Numbered from the stretch's first letter, positions 50,940 through 61,439 are shown. The stretch: DNA of 64,000 bases from Leeuwenhoekiella polynyae (GCF_004104075.1 NZ_QOVK01000008.1:62001-126000), one strand, 5' to 3'. Numbers and translations are program-made. The notes: generated by a model not told the origin, from the letters alone.

Positions 50940-52289
50940 ATGAAATATACATTTACTTTTATTTTTCTTTCTTGTTTTACAGTCCTTCTGGCTCAAAACA
51001 ATGTCCCTTCAGAAACAGATTTACGCATCTATGGGATTATTGATGCGGTATCTGCAGATCGCATAGAAAAAGATGTACGCACTCTTGCAGGTTTCGGTAC
51101 CCGAAACACCTTTAGCGACACCTTAAGTAATACACGCGGTATAGGAGCTGCTAGAAGATACATTAAAGCTGAATTTGAAAAAACTTCTCAAAACTGCGAA
51201 AATTGCCTAGATGTGTTTTATCAGAAAGATTTAGTTACTCCAGATATGGGTGGCCGTATTCCTAAAGAAACCTATGTGGTAAATGTTGTTGCGATTCAAA
51301 AAGGAACTAAATACCCTAACCGCTATATTATTATGAGCGGTGATATAGATTCTCGCGCAAGTGATGCTACAGATTTTACAACAGATGCTCCCGGAGCAAA
51401 TGATAATGCAAGCGGAATGGCAGGAACTATGGAAGCTGCTCGTGTGCTTTCTAAATATAAATTTGAGAATAGCATCATTTATGTAGGCTTATCTGGTGAA
51501 GAGCAAGGACTTTTTGGAGGGAAAGGATTGGCAGAGTATGCGGTTAAACAAGGTTGGGATATCATCGGGATTTTAAACAACGATATGATTGGTAATATTG
51601 AAGGTGTTGATGGAGTAATCAGTAATCGGGATTTTAGAATTTTCTCTGAACCGGTACCGGCCAATGAAACTGAAAAACAGCGTAATGCCCGTCGTTTTTA
51701 CGGGGGTGAAGTTGATGGAAATTCTCGCCAATTGGCGCGTTACATTCATAAAAATGTCTCTAATTATATGCCCGAAATGAACCCGATGATGATTTATCGT
51801 TTGGATCGTTTTGGACGTGGTGGTCATCATAGACCTTTTAATGATTTAGGCTTCGCCGGAATCAGAATTATGGAAGCTCATGAAAATTATACACAACAGC
51901 ATCAAGACATCCGTACGGAAGATGGTATTGAATATGGAGACGTTATTGAGCACGTTAATTTCCCTTACGCAGCAAAGCTTACAGCAGTTAACGCTATTAA
52001 TCTGGCAAGCTTAGCCTGGGCACCACCAGCACCCAAAACAGTGAAAATTGGTGGCATCGTAGAGGCAGACGTTAAACTGCAATGGACTAAAGTAGAAGGT
52101 GCTTTTGGTTATAAAGTTTACTGGAGAGATACTACATCTCCTACTTGGGACCACAGCCGTTATGTGGGTGATATTTCAGAAATAACTTTAGACGGGATTG
52201 TAATTGATAATTCATTCTTTGGTGTTTCAGCGGTAGGTGCAAATGGTCACGAGAGTCCAGTAGTTTTTCCTAATGAAATAATGAGATAG
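50940..52289 (+). CDS. Secreted M28 family peptidase with C-terminal FN3-like domain
   Basis: 449 residues from the ATG at 50940. Signal peptide KYTFTFIFLSCFTVLLAQ. The M28 domain has its Zn-ligand frame with RYIIMSGDIDSRASD (an Asp where the first ligand His is usual), PGANDNASGMAGTMEAARVL, GLSGEEQGLFGGKGLA (catalytic Glu and ligand), GILNNDMIGN and IMEAHENYTQQHQD. A fibronectin type III-like C-terminal domain follows (APPAPKTVKIGGIVEADVKL, GYKVYWRDTTSPTWDH). Exported peptidase, probably aminopeptidase-like. Confidence 0.9.
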   Translation: MKYTFTFIFLSCFTVLLAQNNVPSETDLRIYGIIDAVSADRIEKDVRTLAGFGTRNTFSDTLSNTRGIGAARRYIKAEFEKTSQNCENCLDVFYQKDLVTPDMGGRIPKETYVVNVVAIQKGTKYPNRYIIMSGDIDSRASDATDFTTDAPGANDNASGMAGTMEAARVLSKYKFENSIIYVGLSGEEQGLFGGKGLAEYAVKQGWDIIGILNNDMIGNIEGVDGVISNRDFRIFSEPVPANETEKQRNARRFYGGEVDGNSRQLARYIHKNVSNYMPEMNPMMIYRLDRFGRGGHHRPFNDLGFAGIRIMEAHENYTQQHQDIRTEDGIEYGDVIEHVNFPYAAKLTAVNAINLASLAWAPPAPKTVKIGGIVEADVKLQWTKVEGAFGYKVYWRDTTSPTWDHSRYVGDISEITLDGIVIDNSFFGVSAVGANGHESPVVFPNEIMR

Positions 52290-52335
52290 AAAATATTTGG
52301 AACAACTTTTGAATTCCATATTCTAAATACATACC

Positions 52336-53961
52336 ATGCATAAATTACTTTCTCTGGCACTTGGGCTATTAACTGTGTCAGCAATTGCTCAAAAAACAAC
52401 CTTCACACATCAAGATACTTTAAAAGGTAGTATCACTCCTGAGCGTGCTTGGTGGGATGTTTCCAATTATGATTTAAAGGTTGATATAGATCCTGATAAA
52501 GAATTTATTTCAGGAACTAATACTATTACCTATAAAGTGATCAATCCGTACCAAACGATACAAATCGATCTGCAAGAGCCCATGAAACTTTTGAGTGCGA
52601 CTCAAGACGGTAAAAAATTAGCGATCAAACAAGATGGAGCAGCCCATTTTATTTCGCTGAAAGCAAAACAGAAAAAAAATGCTGTAAATAAACTCGAAGT
52701 AAATTTTGAAGGAAAACCCGTGGTTGGTAAACGCTTACCTTGGGATGGTGGATGGACATGGCAAGAAGACACTAACGGCAAAGCCTTTGCAGCTAACGCA
52801 AATCAAGGTGTGGGTTCGTCAATTTGGTGGCCTAACAAGGATATTCCTTATGACGAAATAGAAAGTCTGGATTTCTATATTACAGTTCCTAAAGGCTTGA
52901 CAGGCGTGGGCAATGGTAAACTCATAGACTCTACTTCAACTAAAGATAAAACAACCTTTCACTGGGCTGTTAAAAATCCTATCAATAATTACGGTATTAG
53001 TGCTGATATTGCAGATTATGCGCACTTCTCAGAAATTTATGAAGGTGAAAAAGGAAGTCTGGACTTAAACTTTTATGTACTAAAGAAAAACCTTAAAAAA
53101 GCCAAAGAACAATTCAAGCAAGTACCTAAAATGCTTGAAGCTTTTGAATATTGGTTCGGCCCTTATCCATTTTATGAAGACGGCTATAAATTAGTTGAAG
53201 TACCTTATTTAGGTATGGAGCATCAAAGCAATGTCACCTATGGTAATGCTTACGGAAATGGCTATTTAGGTCGTGATCTTTCTGGTAGCGGATGGGGTTT
53301 AAAATTTGATTATATCATCATTCACGAGAGTGGCCACGAGTGGTTTGCGAATAACATAACAAATAAAGATGTTGCAGATATGTGGATTCATGAAAGTTTC
53401 ACCACCTATTCTGAAAACTTATTTGTTGATTACTTCTACGGAAAAGAGGCTTCATCAGATTATGTCATTGGAATGCGAAATGCTATTCGTAATGACCGTC
53501 CTATCATTGGTACGTATGGTGTAGATCACGAAGGAAGTGGCGATATGTATTTTAAAGGTGCTAATATTTTGCACACCTTAAGACAATTGATCGAAGATGA
53601 TGAAAAATGGCGTGAAATTCTGCGCGGACTTAATAAAGAATTTTATCATCAAACCGTGACCACAGCTCAGGTTGAAAATTATATAAGTGAAAAAAGTGGA
53701 ATTGATCTTACCGAATTTTGGAATCAGTATTTGCGTACCACGATGATTCCGGAGTTAGAATATACTATTAACGGAAATACGTTGAAATTCCGTTATGCAG
53801 ATATTGTTGAAGGGTTTGATATGCCAATTCAGATTATGGTAAACCAAGAAAAAATATGGATTTATCCTGCTGCAAACTGGAATACCAAATCGTTTGATGA
53901 ACCTATTTCTGAATTTGAAATAGACCGCAATTTTTATATTGAATCTGAAGAATTAGATTAG
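52336..53961 (+). CDS. Secreted M1 family metallopeptidase
   Basis: 541 residues. Signal peptide MHKLLSLALGLLTVSAIAQ. The N-terminal sheet domain is followed by the zinc site HESGHEWFANN with the third ligand Glu after 18 residues (WIHESFTTYSENLF), and RTTMIPELEYTI near the end. The substrate motif that is GxMEN in most aminopeptidases reads LGMEHQSNVT, so specificity may differ. The C-terminal ERAP-like domain is absent, making this a short M1 enzyme. It follows the M28 gene (46 bp) and precedes the YdeI gene by 2 bp. Confidence 0.9.
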   Translation: MHKLLSLALGLLTVSAIAQKTTFTHQDTLKGSITPERAWWDVSNYDLKVDIDPDKEFISGTNTITYKVINPYQTIQIDLQEPMKLLSATQDGKKLAIKQDGAAHFISLKAKQKKNAVNKLEVNFEGKPVVGKRLPWDGGWTWQEDTNGKAFAANANQGVGSSIWWPNKDIPYDEIESLDFYITVPKGLTGVGNGKLIDSTSTKDKTTFHWAVKNPINNYGISADIADYAHFSEIYEGEKGSLDLNFYVLKKNLKKAKEQFKQVPKMLEAFEYWFGPYPFYEDGYKLVEVPYLGMEHQSNVTYGNAYGNGYLGRDLSGSGWGLKFDYIIIHESGHEWFANNITNKDVADMWIHESFTTYSENLFVDYFYGKEASSDYVIGMRNAIRNDRPIIGTYGVDHEGSGDMYFKGANILHTLRQLIEDDEKWREILRGLNKEFYHQTVTTAQVENYISEKSGIDLTEFWNQYLRTTMIPELEYTINGNTLKFRYADIVEGFDMPIQIMVNQEKIWIYPAANWNTKSFDEPISEFEIDRNFYIESEELD

Positions 53962-53963
53962 CA

Positions 53964-54539
53964 ATGACTAAACCCAAACGTCCACTACTTTATTTTAAAA
54001 ATGCTGAAGAATGGCGTAATTGGCTACACGAAAACCATCACTTAGATGCCGGTGTAGAACTTGTATTTTACAAAGTAGCATGTGAAGAGCCCAGTATGCG
54101 CTGGGAAGAAGCTGTAAAGGTTGCCCTCTGTTACGGTTGGATAGACAGTACAGTTAGAAAGCTTGATGATAAAAGAAGAAAGCAATATTTCTGTCCAAGA
54201 AAATCAAAAAGTGTATGGAGCGCAATAAATAAAGGCTATGTTGATGAATTACTAGAGGCAGATTTAATACATCCCAATGGAATGAAAGCTATTGAGCTTG
54301 CTAAAGAAAATGGTTCATGGACATCTCTTGATGATGTTGAAAATGGAATTACACCAGAGGATTTACAAAAAGCCTTTGACGCAAATTCTAAGGCCTTTGA
54401 GAACTTCCTAAATTTTGCTAAAGGCTATCGCAAAAGCTACTTATACTGGCTAAATCAGGCTAAGCGCGAAGGGACGCGCAAAAAACGTATTACTCAAATC
54501 ATTGAGCTTTGTGAGCAGAATATCAAGCAGCGTTTATAA
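53964..54539 (+). CDS. YdeI/OmdA family protein
   Basis: 191 residues, cytoplasmic. LYFKNAEEWRNWLHENHHLD, the middle LCYGWIDSTVRKLDDKRRKQ and the C-terminal SYLYWLNQAKREGTRKKRI are the YdeI/OmpD-associated (bacteriocin-protection) family core. The start is 2 bp after the M1 stop, so it is probably co-transcribed. The role is unknown; E. coli YdeI affects resistance to some antimicrobial peptides. Closed by a terminator shared with the arabinose operon. Confidence 0.88.
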   Translation: MTKPKRPLLYFKNAEEWRNWLHENHHLDAGVELVFYKVACEEPSMRWEEAVKVALCYGWIDSTVRKLDDKRRKQYFCPRKSKSVWSAINKGYVDELLEADLIHPNGMKAIELAKENGSWTSLDDVENGITPEDLQKAFDANSKAFENFLNFAKGYRKSYLYWLNQAKREGTRKKRITQIIELCEQNIKQRL

Positions 54540-54540
54540 A

Positions 54541-54572
54541 AAAAGCCCAATACTCATAAGTATCGGGCTTTT
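54541..54572. terminator. Bidirectional terminator between ydeI-like and galM genes
   Basis: A 14-bp stem with one mismatch pairs 54541-54554 with 54559-54572 (AAAAGCCCAATACT and AGTATCGGGCTTTT), with flanking A and T runs. It closes both the plus-strand peptidase run and the arabinose operon. Confidence 0.8.
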
Positions 54573-54591
54573 AGTTATATAAAACTCCAGA

Positions 54592-55776
54592 TTAATCTTG
54601 TACAGAAAATTTAAAGGAAGTTGTAGTCTCATATTTTTCCCCGGGTTTAAGAACCGTTGAAGGAAAGCCAGCCTGATTTGGTGAATCTGGATAATGCTGA
54701 GTTTCTAAACAAAAACCACTGCGATACGCATAGGTACCTTTACCATCCTTTTGAGTAAGCGTCCCATCGAGGAAGTTACCGGTGTAAAACTGAATAGCAG
54801 GCTCTGTGGTCATAATTTCCATAAACCTTCCGCTTTCAGGATCAAGAGCAGTAGCCGCCAGCTTCATTTCACCGCCGGTTCCATTCAAAATCCAGCAATG
54901 GTCGTAACCCAATCCTTTCTTTAACTGATCCTCTTCCGCATTAATTTCAGCTCCTACTTTCTTTGGTTTATTAAAATCAAAAGCTGTTCCTGCAACAGAT
55001 CTCAGCTCTCCCGTAGGTATCAAACCAGCGTCAACAGGAAGGTATTGATCTGCGTTGATCATTACTTCAGTATCCAAAATTGTGTTGTCAAAATTACCTG
55101 AAAGGTTAAAATACGTGTGTTGAGTCAAATTAACCACAGTAGGCTTATCGGTAGTCGCTTCATACTTTACCATCAACGTATTATCTGCCTGTAAAGTATA
55201 AGTTACTGTAGTTTCTAAATTACCGGGGTATCCCATATCGCCGTCAAGACTTAAGTAGGTAAGTTTTAAACCTACGTTATCGCCGTCTTTTACTTCTTCG
55301 GCATTCCAAACCACTTTATCAAAACCGGCGGTTCCACCGTGAAGACTGTTATCCCCATCATTTACAGGCAATTTGTACGTTTCTCCGTCTAACTTAAATT
55401 CTCCTTTAGCAATTCGGTTTCCGTAGCGGCCAATGATTGCTCCAAAATACGGTGAACCTTCTACATACTCCTCCAGGTTGTCAAAACCTAAAACCACGTC
55501 TTGAAACGTACTGTCTTTACTCGGCGCTTTTAAACTGGTGATGATACCACCGTAAGTGATGACATCTACTTCCATTCCATTTGCGTTGACTAAAGCATAT
55601 TTCTCAACAGGTATACTGTCCTGATACATTCCAAAATCGGACTTGGTTATGCTTGCTTCTGCCATTTCTTCTACGACAGGAGTGTCTTCTTTCTTGGTAT
55701 CATTTTTACAATTTACCAAGGTAAGTGACATCCCCAGAACAATTGGAATGACTAAAAATTTACTAGTTAATTTCAT
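54592..55776 (-). CDS. Aldose 1-epimerase (mutarotase), lipoprotein form
   Basis: 394 residues. A lipoprotein signal peptide (MKLTSKFLVIPIVLGMSLTL followed by VNC, lipobox Cys) and an acidic linker precede a galactose-mutarotase fold: ITSLKAPSK, GRYGNRIAKGEFKLDG, NSLHGGTAGFDKVVW, the active-site His in NLTQHTYFNLSG, GYDHCWIL and catalytic Glu near FCLETQHYPDSPNQ. It interconverts sugar anomers, here at the cell envelope. Last gene of the arabinose operon, 21 bp after araA. Confidence 0.9.
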   Translation of the reverse strand: MKLTSKFLVIPIVLGMSLTLVNCKNDTKKEDTPVVEEMAEASITKSDFGMYQDSIPVEKYALVNANGMEVDVITYGGIITSLKAPSKDSTFQDVVLGFDNLEEYVEGSPYFGAIIGRYGNRIAKGEFKLDGETYKLPVNDGDNSLHGGTAGFDKVVWNAEEVKDGDNVGLKLTYLSLDGDMGYPGNLETTVTYTLQADNTLMVKYEATTDKPTVVNLTQHTYFNLSGNFDNTILDTEVMINADQYLPVDAGLIPTGELRSVAGTAFDFNKPKKVGAEINAEEDQLKKGLGYDHCWILNGTGGEMKLAATALDPESGRFMEIMTTEPAIQFYTGNFLDGTLTQKDGKGTYAYRSGFCLETQHYPDSPNQAGFPSTVLKPGEKYETTTSFKFSVQD

Positions 55777-55797
55777 ACTCTTTTATTAGGTTGATAA

Positions 55798-57309
55798 TTA
55801 CATGCGGTGCTGAAAAATCTGATAGTATGCTTCGTTAGCGTTGATTGTATCTTTAAAATCACGCACACGAGTCTGATCATCTATAACCAGCAATTCGATA
55901 CCTGCAATATCGGCAAAATCCTCCATAAATTCAGTAGTCACCGCCTGACTGTAAACTGTATGGTGTGCACCACCTGCAAGAATCCAACTGGTTGCAGCAA
56001 TATCAAGGTCTGGCTTACAATCCCAAAGCACACGAGCTACCGGTAAATGTGGTAAATCTGCTTCTGGTTTTACAGCTTCAACTTCGTTAACAATTAAGCG
56101 AAAACGGTTACCCATATCTACTAAAGAAGCATTGATCGCAGGACCTTCTGGTGAATTAAAAACCAAACGCGCAGGATCTTCTTTACCACCGATTCCTAGT
56201 GGGTGTACTTCACATTTAGGCTTAGCATCAGCAATAGAAGGACAAATCTCAAGCATATGAGAACCTAAAACATAAGAACCCTGTGGTGTGAAATGATACG
56301 TGTAATCTTCCATAAATGAAGTTCCACCGTCAAGACCTATCGCCATAACTTTCATCGCACGGGTTAAAGCAGCAGTTTTCCAGTCACCTTCTCCTCCAAA
56401 ACCATAACCATCTGCCATTAGGCGTTGTGTAGCGATACCCGGTAATTGTTTCAGTTCTCCTAAATTTTCAAACGTATCTGTAAAAGCTCCAAAACCACCT
56501 TCTTCTAAAAAAGCTCTAAGTCCCAATTCAATTTTAGCTGCATCAACCAGAGATTGACGTTGCGCTCCACCGTTTTTTATTGATTCAGCAAGCTCGTATT
56601 CCTCGTCATAAGTCTTCAAAAGAGCATCAAGGTCTTCCTGTTTGATCTCATTTATTTTTGCTACAATATCTGAAGAGTCAAATCCATTTACGGTAAAACC
56701 AAAACGCATTTGTGCTTCTACCTTGTCACCCTCAGTTACTGCTACTTCACGCATATTATCACCAATACGGGCAACTTTAAGATTTTGAAATTCATTCCAT
56801 CCAAGAGCTACACGTGTAAATACACCTAATTTTGTTTGCACACGTTTGTCTCCCCAATGACCTACAACTACTTTGCGTTTCTTACGCATACGAGACATCA
56901 TAAAGCCAAATTCACGATCACCATGCGCAGATTGATTTAAATTCATAAAATCCATATCAATCTCACCCCAAGGGATCTCTGCATTAAACTGTGTGTGTAA
57001 ATGGCAGATAGGTTTTTGAAGTAAATTCAATCCTTTAATCCACATTTTCGCAGGAGAAAAGGTATGCATCCATAAAATTAATCCGATGCAATTTTTATTG
57101 CTGTTAGCTTCCAGACATAAGTCTGTAATCTCATTAGGTGTTTTTACTAAATCTTTATAAACGATTTTCACCGGAATATCCTGAGAACTATTAAGTCCCT
57201 TTGCAATTTCCTGTGAATGATTTGCAACTTGTTTCAAAGTTTCTTCACCATATAAGTGTTGGGTTCCTGTAACAAACCAGACTTCGTAATGATCAATATT
57301 GTAATTCAT
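55798..57309 (-). CDS. araA: L-arabinose isomerase
   Basis: Converts L-arabinose to L-ribulose in the cytoplasm. 503 residues, standard. Motifs: [50 protein letters not shown], the metal/active-site [15 protein letters not shown] and [20 protein letters not shown] (Glu and His ligands) and HHTVYSQAV near the end. Sequence between the SSS transporter gene (42 bp upstream) and the mutarotase. Confidence 0.96.
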   Translation of the reverse strand: MNYNIDHYEVWFVTGTQHLYGEETLKQVANHSQEIAKGLNSSQDIPVKIVYKDLVKTPNEITDLCLEANSNKNCIGLILWMHTFSPAKMWIKGLNLLQKPICHLHTQFNAEIPWGEIDMDFMNLNQSAHGDREFGFMMSRMRKKRKVVVGHWGDKRVQTKLGVFTRVALGWNEFQNLKVARIGDNMREVAVTEGDKVEAQMRFGFTVNGFDSSDIVAKINEIKQEDLDALLKTYDEEYELAESIKNGGAQRQSLVDAAKIELGLRAFLEEGGFGAFTDTFENLGELKQLPGIATQRLMADGYGFGGEGDWKTAALTRAMKVMAIGLDGGTSFMEDYTYHFTPQGSYVLGSHMLEICPSIADAKPKCEVHPLGIGGKEDPARLVFNSPEGPAINASLVDMGNRFRLIVNEVEAVKPEADLPHLPVARVLWDCKPDLDIAATSWILAGGAHHTVYSQAVTTEFMEDFADIAGIELLVIDDQTRVRDFKDTINANEAYYQIFQHRM

Positions 57310-57351
57310 AAAAAATATATACTTATACTATTATTTAGGTTTTGAATTTTC

Positions 57352-59001
57352 TTAAGAAAAATAGATGTAAACGGCGGCAACCATAACACAAATCGCTATT
57401 CCCGCTGGTTTCATATATTTCCAAGGGGTGATGTCTACCTGACGGGTATATTCCTGAAGGTAATCTGTCTCTCTAGGATAGAATTTACTAACACCAAATA
57501 AGATTCCTACTACCAACACAAAGATGATTCCCATAATGTGTAAGAAACTCGGGAAAGCCTCTTTAGCAATTTGAGCAAGCTCAGAAGCATCTGTAACCCC
57601 TCCCAATTCTGCAGCTGTGACAGCATTACCAGTAATAATCGGTTTGATCACATAAAGCGTTACCAAATAAGAAACTACCGCAAAAACAATAGCTATATTG
57701 GCAGCTTTACCAGAAACACGTTTAGAATAAATACCCACTAGAATAATCGCAAGAATAGGAACGCTAAAAGATCCGTTAAGTTCTTGCAGGTAGTTGAAAA
57801 TACCACCTTCAACCCCGTACAATAATGGAGCAATTAACATAGAGAAAACTGCAAGCAGGATACCAAAAGTTTTACCGGCGCGAACAACTTGCTTTTCAGA
57901 AGCATTGTTGTTGAAATACTGCTTGTATAAATCTAATCCAAATAAAGTTACAGACGAGTTAAGCGCAGAGTTAAACGAACTCAAAATTGCACCAAATAAA
58001 ACTGCAGCAAAGAAGCCAACAAATGCAGTAGGAAGCACTGCTTTTACGAGCATTGGGTATGCTTCATCTGCGTTGTCAAGATTTCCGTTAAAATATTGAA
58101 AGGCTATAATACCGGGTAAGACCACGATTATGGGGCCTAAGATTTTCACAAAAGCCGCAAGACAGAGTCCCTTTTGACCTTCAGCAAGATTTTTTGCTCC
58201 TAACGTACGTTGTATAATAGCTTGGTTGGTACCCCAATAGTAAAAATTTACAATCACCATACCAGTGAATAAAGTCGTCCAGGGAACTGAAGAATCGGGT
58301 CCGCCCAAGATTTCAAACTTTTCAGGAAGGTTTGTTTTAAGTACGTTCATACCCTCTATAATGCTACCATCACCTACTGCCATTAATCCAAAAACAGGGA
58401 TCAATAAACCACCTACAATAAGTCCTACTGCGTTTATCGAGTCAGAAACCGCAACGGCTTTAAGTCCACCAAAAATCGCATAAACCGAACCGATAAGACC
58501 AATTCCCCAAACCGTTACCCAAAGGGCAGACTCCGGAGACATACCCATACGTTCAGGCAGGTCAAACATCGTGTTTATTGCTAAAGCACCAGAATAGAGA
58601 ACAGTTGGTAACATCGAAATTGCGTATGCCATTAAGAAAAGAATTGACACAATCGTTTTCGTAAGTTTTCCGTAGCGCTTTTCTAAAAACTGTGGAATAG
58701 TGGAAATTCCACCCTTTAAATATTTAGGCAGCAAAACGAACGCAGTAAAAACCATTGCAACAGCTGCTAAAATTTCATAGGCTGCGATAAGAATACCCTC
58801 GCTGAAACCGATACCATTAGCACCAATAATTTGCTCAGTAGAAAGGTTCGTAAGTAATAGTGACCCCGCAATTACCGGCCCGGTAAGACTTCGCCCTCCC
58901 AGAAAATAACCATCTGAAGTGGTCTCATCTGTGGTACGCGATGCGAAGTACGAAATAACTGCCACAAGAATTGTAAATGCAGCAAAAGTGATTAATCCCA
59001 T
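57352..59001 (-). CDS. Sodium:solute symporter (SSS family), probable arabinose transporter
   Basis: 549 residues with about 13-14 membrane helices. LGGRSLTGPVIAGSLLLTNL and LSTEQIIGANGIGFSEG are the sodium-binding N-terminal pattern of SSS/SGLT proteins; GGLKAVAVSDSINAVGL and YYWGTNQAIIQRTLGAKNLA are further signatures. It imports a solute with Na+. Its place between araD and araA makes L-arabinose (or an arabino-oligosaccharide) the likely substrate (inference). Confidence 0.9.
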   Translation of the reverse strand: MGLITFAAFTILVAVISYFASRTTDETTSDGYFLGGRSLTGPVIAGSLLLTNLSTEQIIGANGIGFSEGILIAAYEILAAVAMVFTAFVLLPKYLKGGISTIPQFLEKRYGKLTKTIVSILFLMAYAISMLPTVLYSGALAINTMFDLPERMGMSPESALWVTVWGIGLIGSVYAIFGGLKAVAVSDSINAVGLIVGGLLIPVFGLMAVGDGSIIEGMNVLKTNLPEKFEILGGPDSSVPWTTLFTGMVIVNFYYWGTNQAIIQRTLGAKNLAEGQKGLCLAAFVKILGPIIVVLPGIIAFQYFNGNLDNADEAYPMLVKAVLPTAFVGFFAAVLFGAILSSFNSALNSSVTLFGLDLYKQYFNNNASEKQVVRAGKTFGILLAVFSMLIAPLLYGVEGGIFNYLQELNGSFSVPILAIILVGIYSKRVSGKAANIAIVFAVVSYLVTLYVIKPIITGNAVTAAELGGVTDASELAQIAKEAFPSFLHIMGIIFVLVVGILFGVSKFYPRETDYLQEYTRQVDITPWKYMKPAGIAICVMVAAVYIYFS

Positions 59002-59028
59002 AGTGTTTAAATGTAATTAGTTAGTAGT

Positions 59029-59727
59029 TTAGCAACCCTGACCGTAATAGGCATCTTTGCCGTGTTTACGCTCGTAATGCTTTTTAATAAGAGAGTCTTT
59101 TAGCCTTGGTGCATTAGGATTTATCTGAAGCGTCAATTGCGCCATACGGGCTACTTCTTCTAAAACCTTACTGTTATAAACCGCTTTAGCGGCAGTTTCT
59201 CCCCAGGCAAACGGACCGTGATTTCCCAAAAGTACCATATTTACTTCTTTGTAATCAAGACCTTTATCCTTAAAACAGTCAAGAATTTGAATTCCTGTGT
59301 TGTGCTCATAATTACCAGCGATTAAATCGTCGTGCATAGGTGGTGCACAGGGTATATCTGCAGTTAAATGATCTGCGTGTGTAGTTCCGAATACTGGAAT
59401 ATCCATCTGTGCCTGAGCCCAAGCTACAGAATATGTAGCGTGTGTATGCGCGATACCTCCTACTTCTTCCCAGTGCTTGTATAAATAAGCATGTGTTTTA
59501 GTATCTGAAGATGGACGCTTATCTCCTTCAACAATAGTGTTATCATAATCTACAATAACAATGTCTTCAGGTTTTAAACTTTCATAAGGAACACCACTGG
59601 GTTTGATAGCAAATACACCATTTTTACGATCTACTGCACTAACATTTCCGAAGGTATAAATAACAAGACCTAAAGCATCTAGCTCCATATTTGCTTCGTA
59701 ACATTCCTCTTTTAACGATTTATACAT
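59029..59727 (-). CDS. araD: L-ribulose-5-phosphate 4-epimerase
   Basis: Converts L-ribulose-5-phosphate to D-xylulose-5-phosphate, class II aldolase fold. 232 residues. Zinc ligands are in GIAHTHATYSVAWAQ and the later VLLGNHGPFAWGETAAKAVY; FGTTHADHLTADIPCAPPM is the conserved insert. The ATG overlaps the araB stop by 8 bp (translational coupling). Sequence ends with YGQGC. Confidence 0.96.
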   Translation of the reverse strand: MYKSLKEECYEANMELDALGLVIYTFGNVSAVDRKNGVFAIKPSGVPYESLKPEDIVIVDYDNTIVEGDKRPSSDTKTHAYLYKHWEEVGGIAHTHATYSVAWAQAQMDIPVFGTTHADHLTADIPCAPPMHDDLIAGNYEHNTGIQILDCFKDKGLDYKEVNMVLLGNHGPFAWGETAAKAVYNSKVLEEVARMAQLTLQINPNAPRLKDSLIKKHYERKHGKDAYYGQGC

Positions 59728-61417
59728 GAGCTTCTGTTTTCTTTTTAGATTTTACAATCGACTTTTCTACAAATTGGCTTAAAACTTCATAGCGCTCCAT
59801 CAAATCAGCAAATTCTTCAAGATGCTCTGGTTGTGGATGGTATTCTGCTTCATAATCACTTCCTAGACTTTTACTCGCTTCAATTACATCGGGGTAAATC
59901 CCTGCTGCTACAGCTGCATAAACAGCTGCACCAAGAGCTGGAGCCTGATCTGAAGCTGCAACTTTAATAGGAACATTAAGCGTATTTGCCAGTGACTGCA
60001 TTATAAATTTAGATTTACGTGCAACGCCACCGATACCCACGACAGATTTAATTTCGATACCTTCATCTTCAAAACGATCTAAGATCTTTTTAGAACCAAA
60101 GCAAATTGCATTAACCAAAGCCTTAAAAATATGCGGCGCGCGTGTACCCATATTAAGGTTTGTAACCGCTGCTTCCAGTTCTTGATTTGCGTCTGGCGTT
60201 CTACGACCATTAATCCAGTCTAATGCAACAGGAATAGCTTCATTATGTGGAATAGCTTCAGCCTCGTCAGATAATTTTCTAATAAAATCTGATTCGATTT
60301 CTGCCTTAAGCTTTTCTTTTTGTTCTTCAGAAAGAATATTTGAAGTAAGCACGAGGTTATCAATTGGCCAACTCAACACATCTTTAAACCACGCTAATAG
60401 ATCACCAAAAGCAGATTGCCCGGCCTCAAGACCTACAAGCCCCGGAATAACTGAACCATCAACCTGACCACAAATACCGCGTACAGTTTTATTTGCAGTA
60501 ACTTCTGGTGAAGAAACACTGATATCACAAGTAGAAGTTCCCATTACACGAACCAATGTGTGCTCTTCAACCTTAGCTCCAACGGCACCTGCGTGCGCAT
60601 CAAAAGTACCCACCGCTATAACCGTATCTGTAGTTAGACCCAATTTTTCTGCCCAGGCAGCACTTAAATTGCCAGCTATTTCGTCTGATGTATAGGTTTC
60701 TGAATATAAGTTATCTCTAAGTGTAGCCAGATACGGATGTAATTTCCCTAGAAATTCTTCGGGGGGAAGACCGCCCCAGCTCTCGTGCCACATCGCTTTG
60801 TGACCTGCCGCGCAACGGCTACGTTTAAAATCATCAAGAGAAACGTCTTCAAGTAACGCATAAGTTATCCAGTCGCAATGCTCCATCCAAGAATGCGCAG
60901 CTTCCATTACTTTTTGATCTTCACGAACTACATGTAAAATTTTTGCCCAAAACCATTCTGAAGAATAAATTCCACCTTCATATTTTGTAAAATCTTCCCC
61001 GCCCCAATTGCGAGCCAGTTCATTGATTTCATTAGCTTCTGCTATAGCAGTGTGATCTTTCCACAACACCATCATGGCATTCGGATTTTCTTCAAAGCCT
61101 TCAGTAAGTGAAAGCGGAATTCCCGCTGCATTTACCGGAATTGGAGAAGAACCTGTTGTGTCTATGCAAATCCCTTTTACAGATGCAGCAGGAACACCAC
61201 TTCTTGAAACAACAGCTTTTATCGTATTCTCTAATCCTTCTAAATGATCTAATGGATGTTGGCGAAAACGATTTTCCGATGGATTACAAAACAATCCCTT
61301 TTTCCAACGTTGGTAATAACTCACTTCGGCCTCAATTTCCTGACCGTTAGCAGCATCTATTAAAACAGCCCGTACAGAATCTGAACCGTAATCTAAGCCA
61401 ATGACATATTCTTTCAT
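59720..61417 (-). CDS. araB: Ribulokinase
   Basis: Phosphorylates L-ribulose, FGGY carbohydrate kinase family. 565 residues. Motifs: YVIGLDYGSDSVRAVLIDAA, KGICIDTTGSSPIPVN, GTFDAHAGAVGAKVEEHTLV (substrate Asp), VRVMGTSTCDISVS and GGVARKSKFIMQSLANTLNV near the C-terminus. It is the first gene of araB-araD-symporter-araA-mutarotase. A -7 box and a palindrome precede it (61440-61481). Confidence 0.95.
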   Translation of the reverse strand: MKEYVIGLDYGSDSVRAVLIDAANGQEIEAEVSYYQRWKKGLFCNPSENRFRQHPLDHLEGLENTIKAVVSRSGVPAASVKGICIDTTGSSPIPVNAAGIPLSLTEGFEENPNAMMVLWKDHTAIAEANEINELARNWGGEDFTKYEGGIYSSEWFWAKILHVVREDQKVMEAAHSWMEHCDWITYALLEDVSLDDFKRSRCAAGHKAMWHESWGGLPPEEFLGKLHPYLATLRDNLYSETYTSDEIAGNLSAAWAEKLGLTTDTVIAVGTFDAHAGAVGAKVEEHTLVRVMGTSTCDISVSSPEVTANKTVRGICGQVDGSVIPGLVGLEAGQSAFGDLLAWFKDVLSWPIDNLVLTSNILSEEQKEKLKAEIESDFIRKLSDEAEAIPHNEAIPVALDWINGRRTPDANQELEAAVTNLNMGTRAPHIFKALVNAICFGSKKILDRFEDEGIEIKSVVGIGGVARKSKFIMQSLANTLNVPIKVAASDQAPALGAAVYAAVAAGIYPDVIEASKSLGSDYEAEYHPQPEHLEEFADLMERYEVLSQFVEKSIVKSKKKTEAHV

Positions 61418-61439
61418 AAAACAATCACTTGTTATCAGA

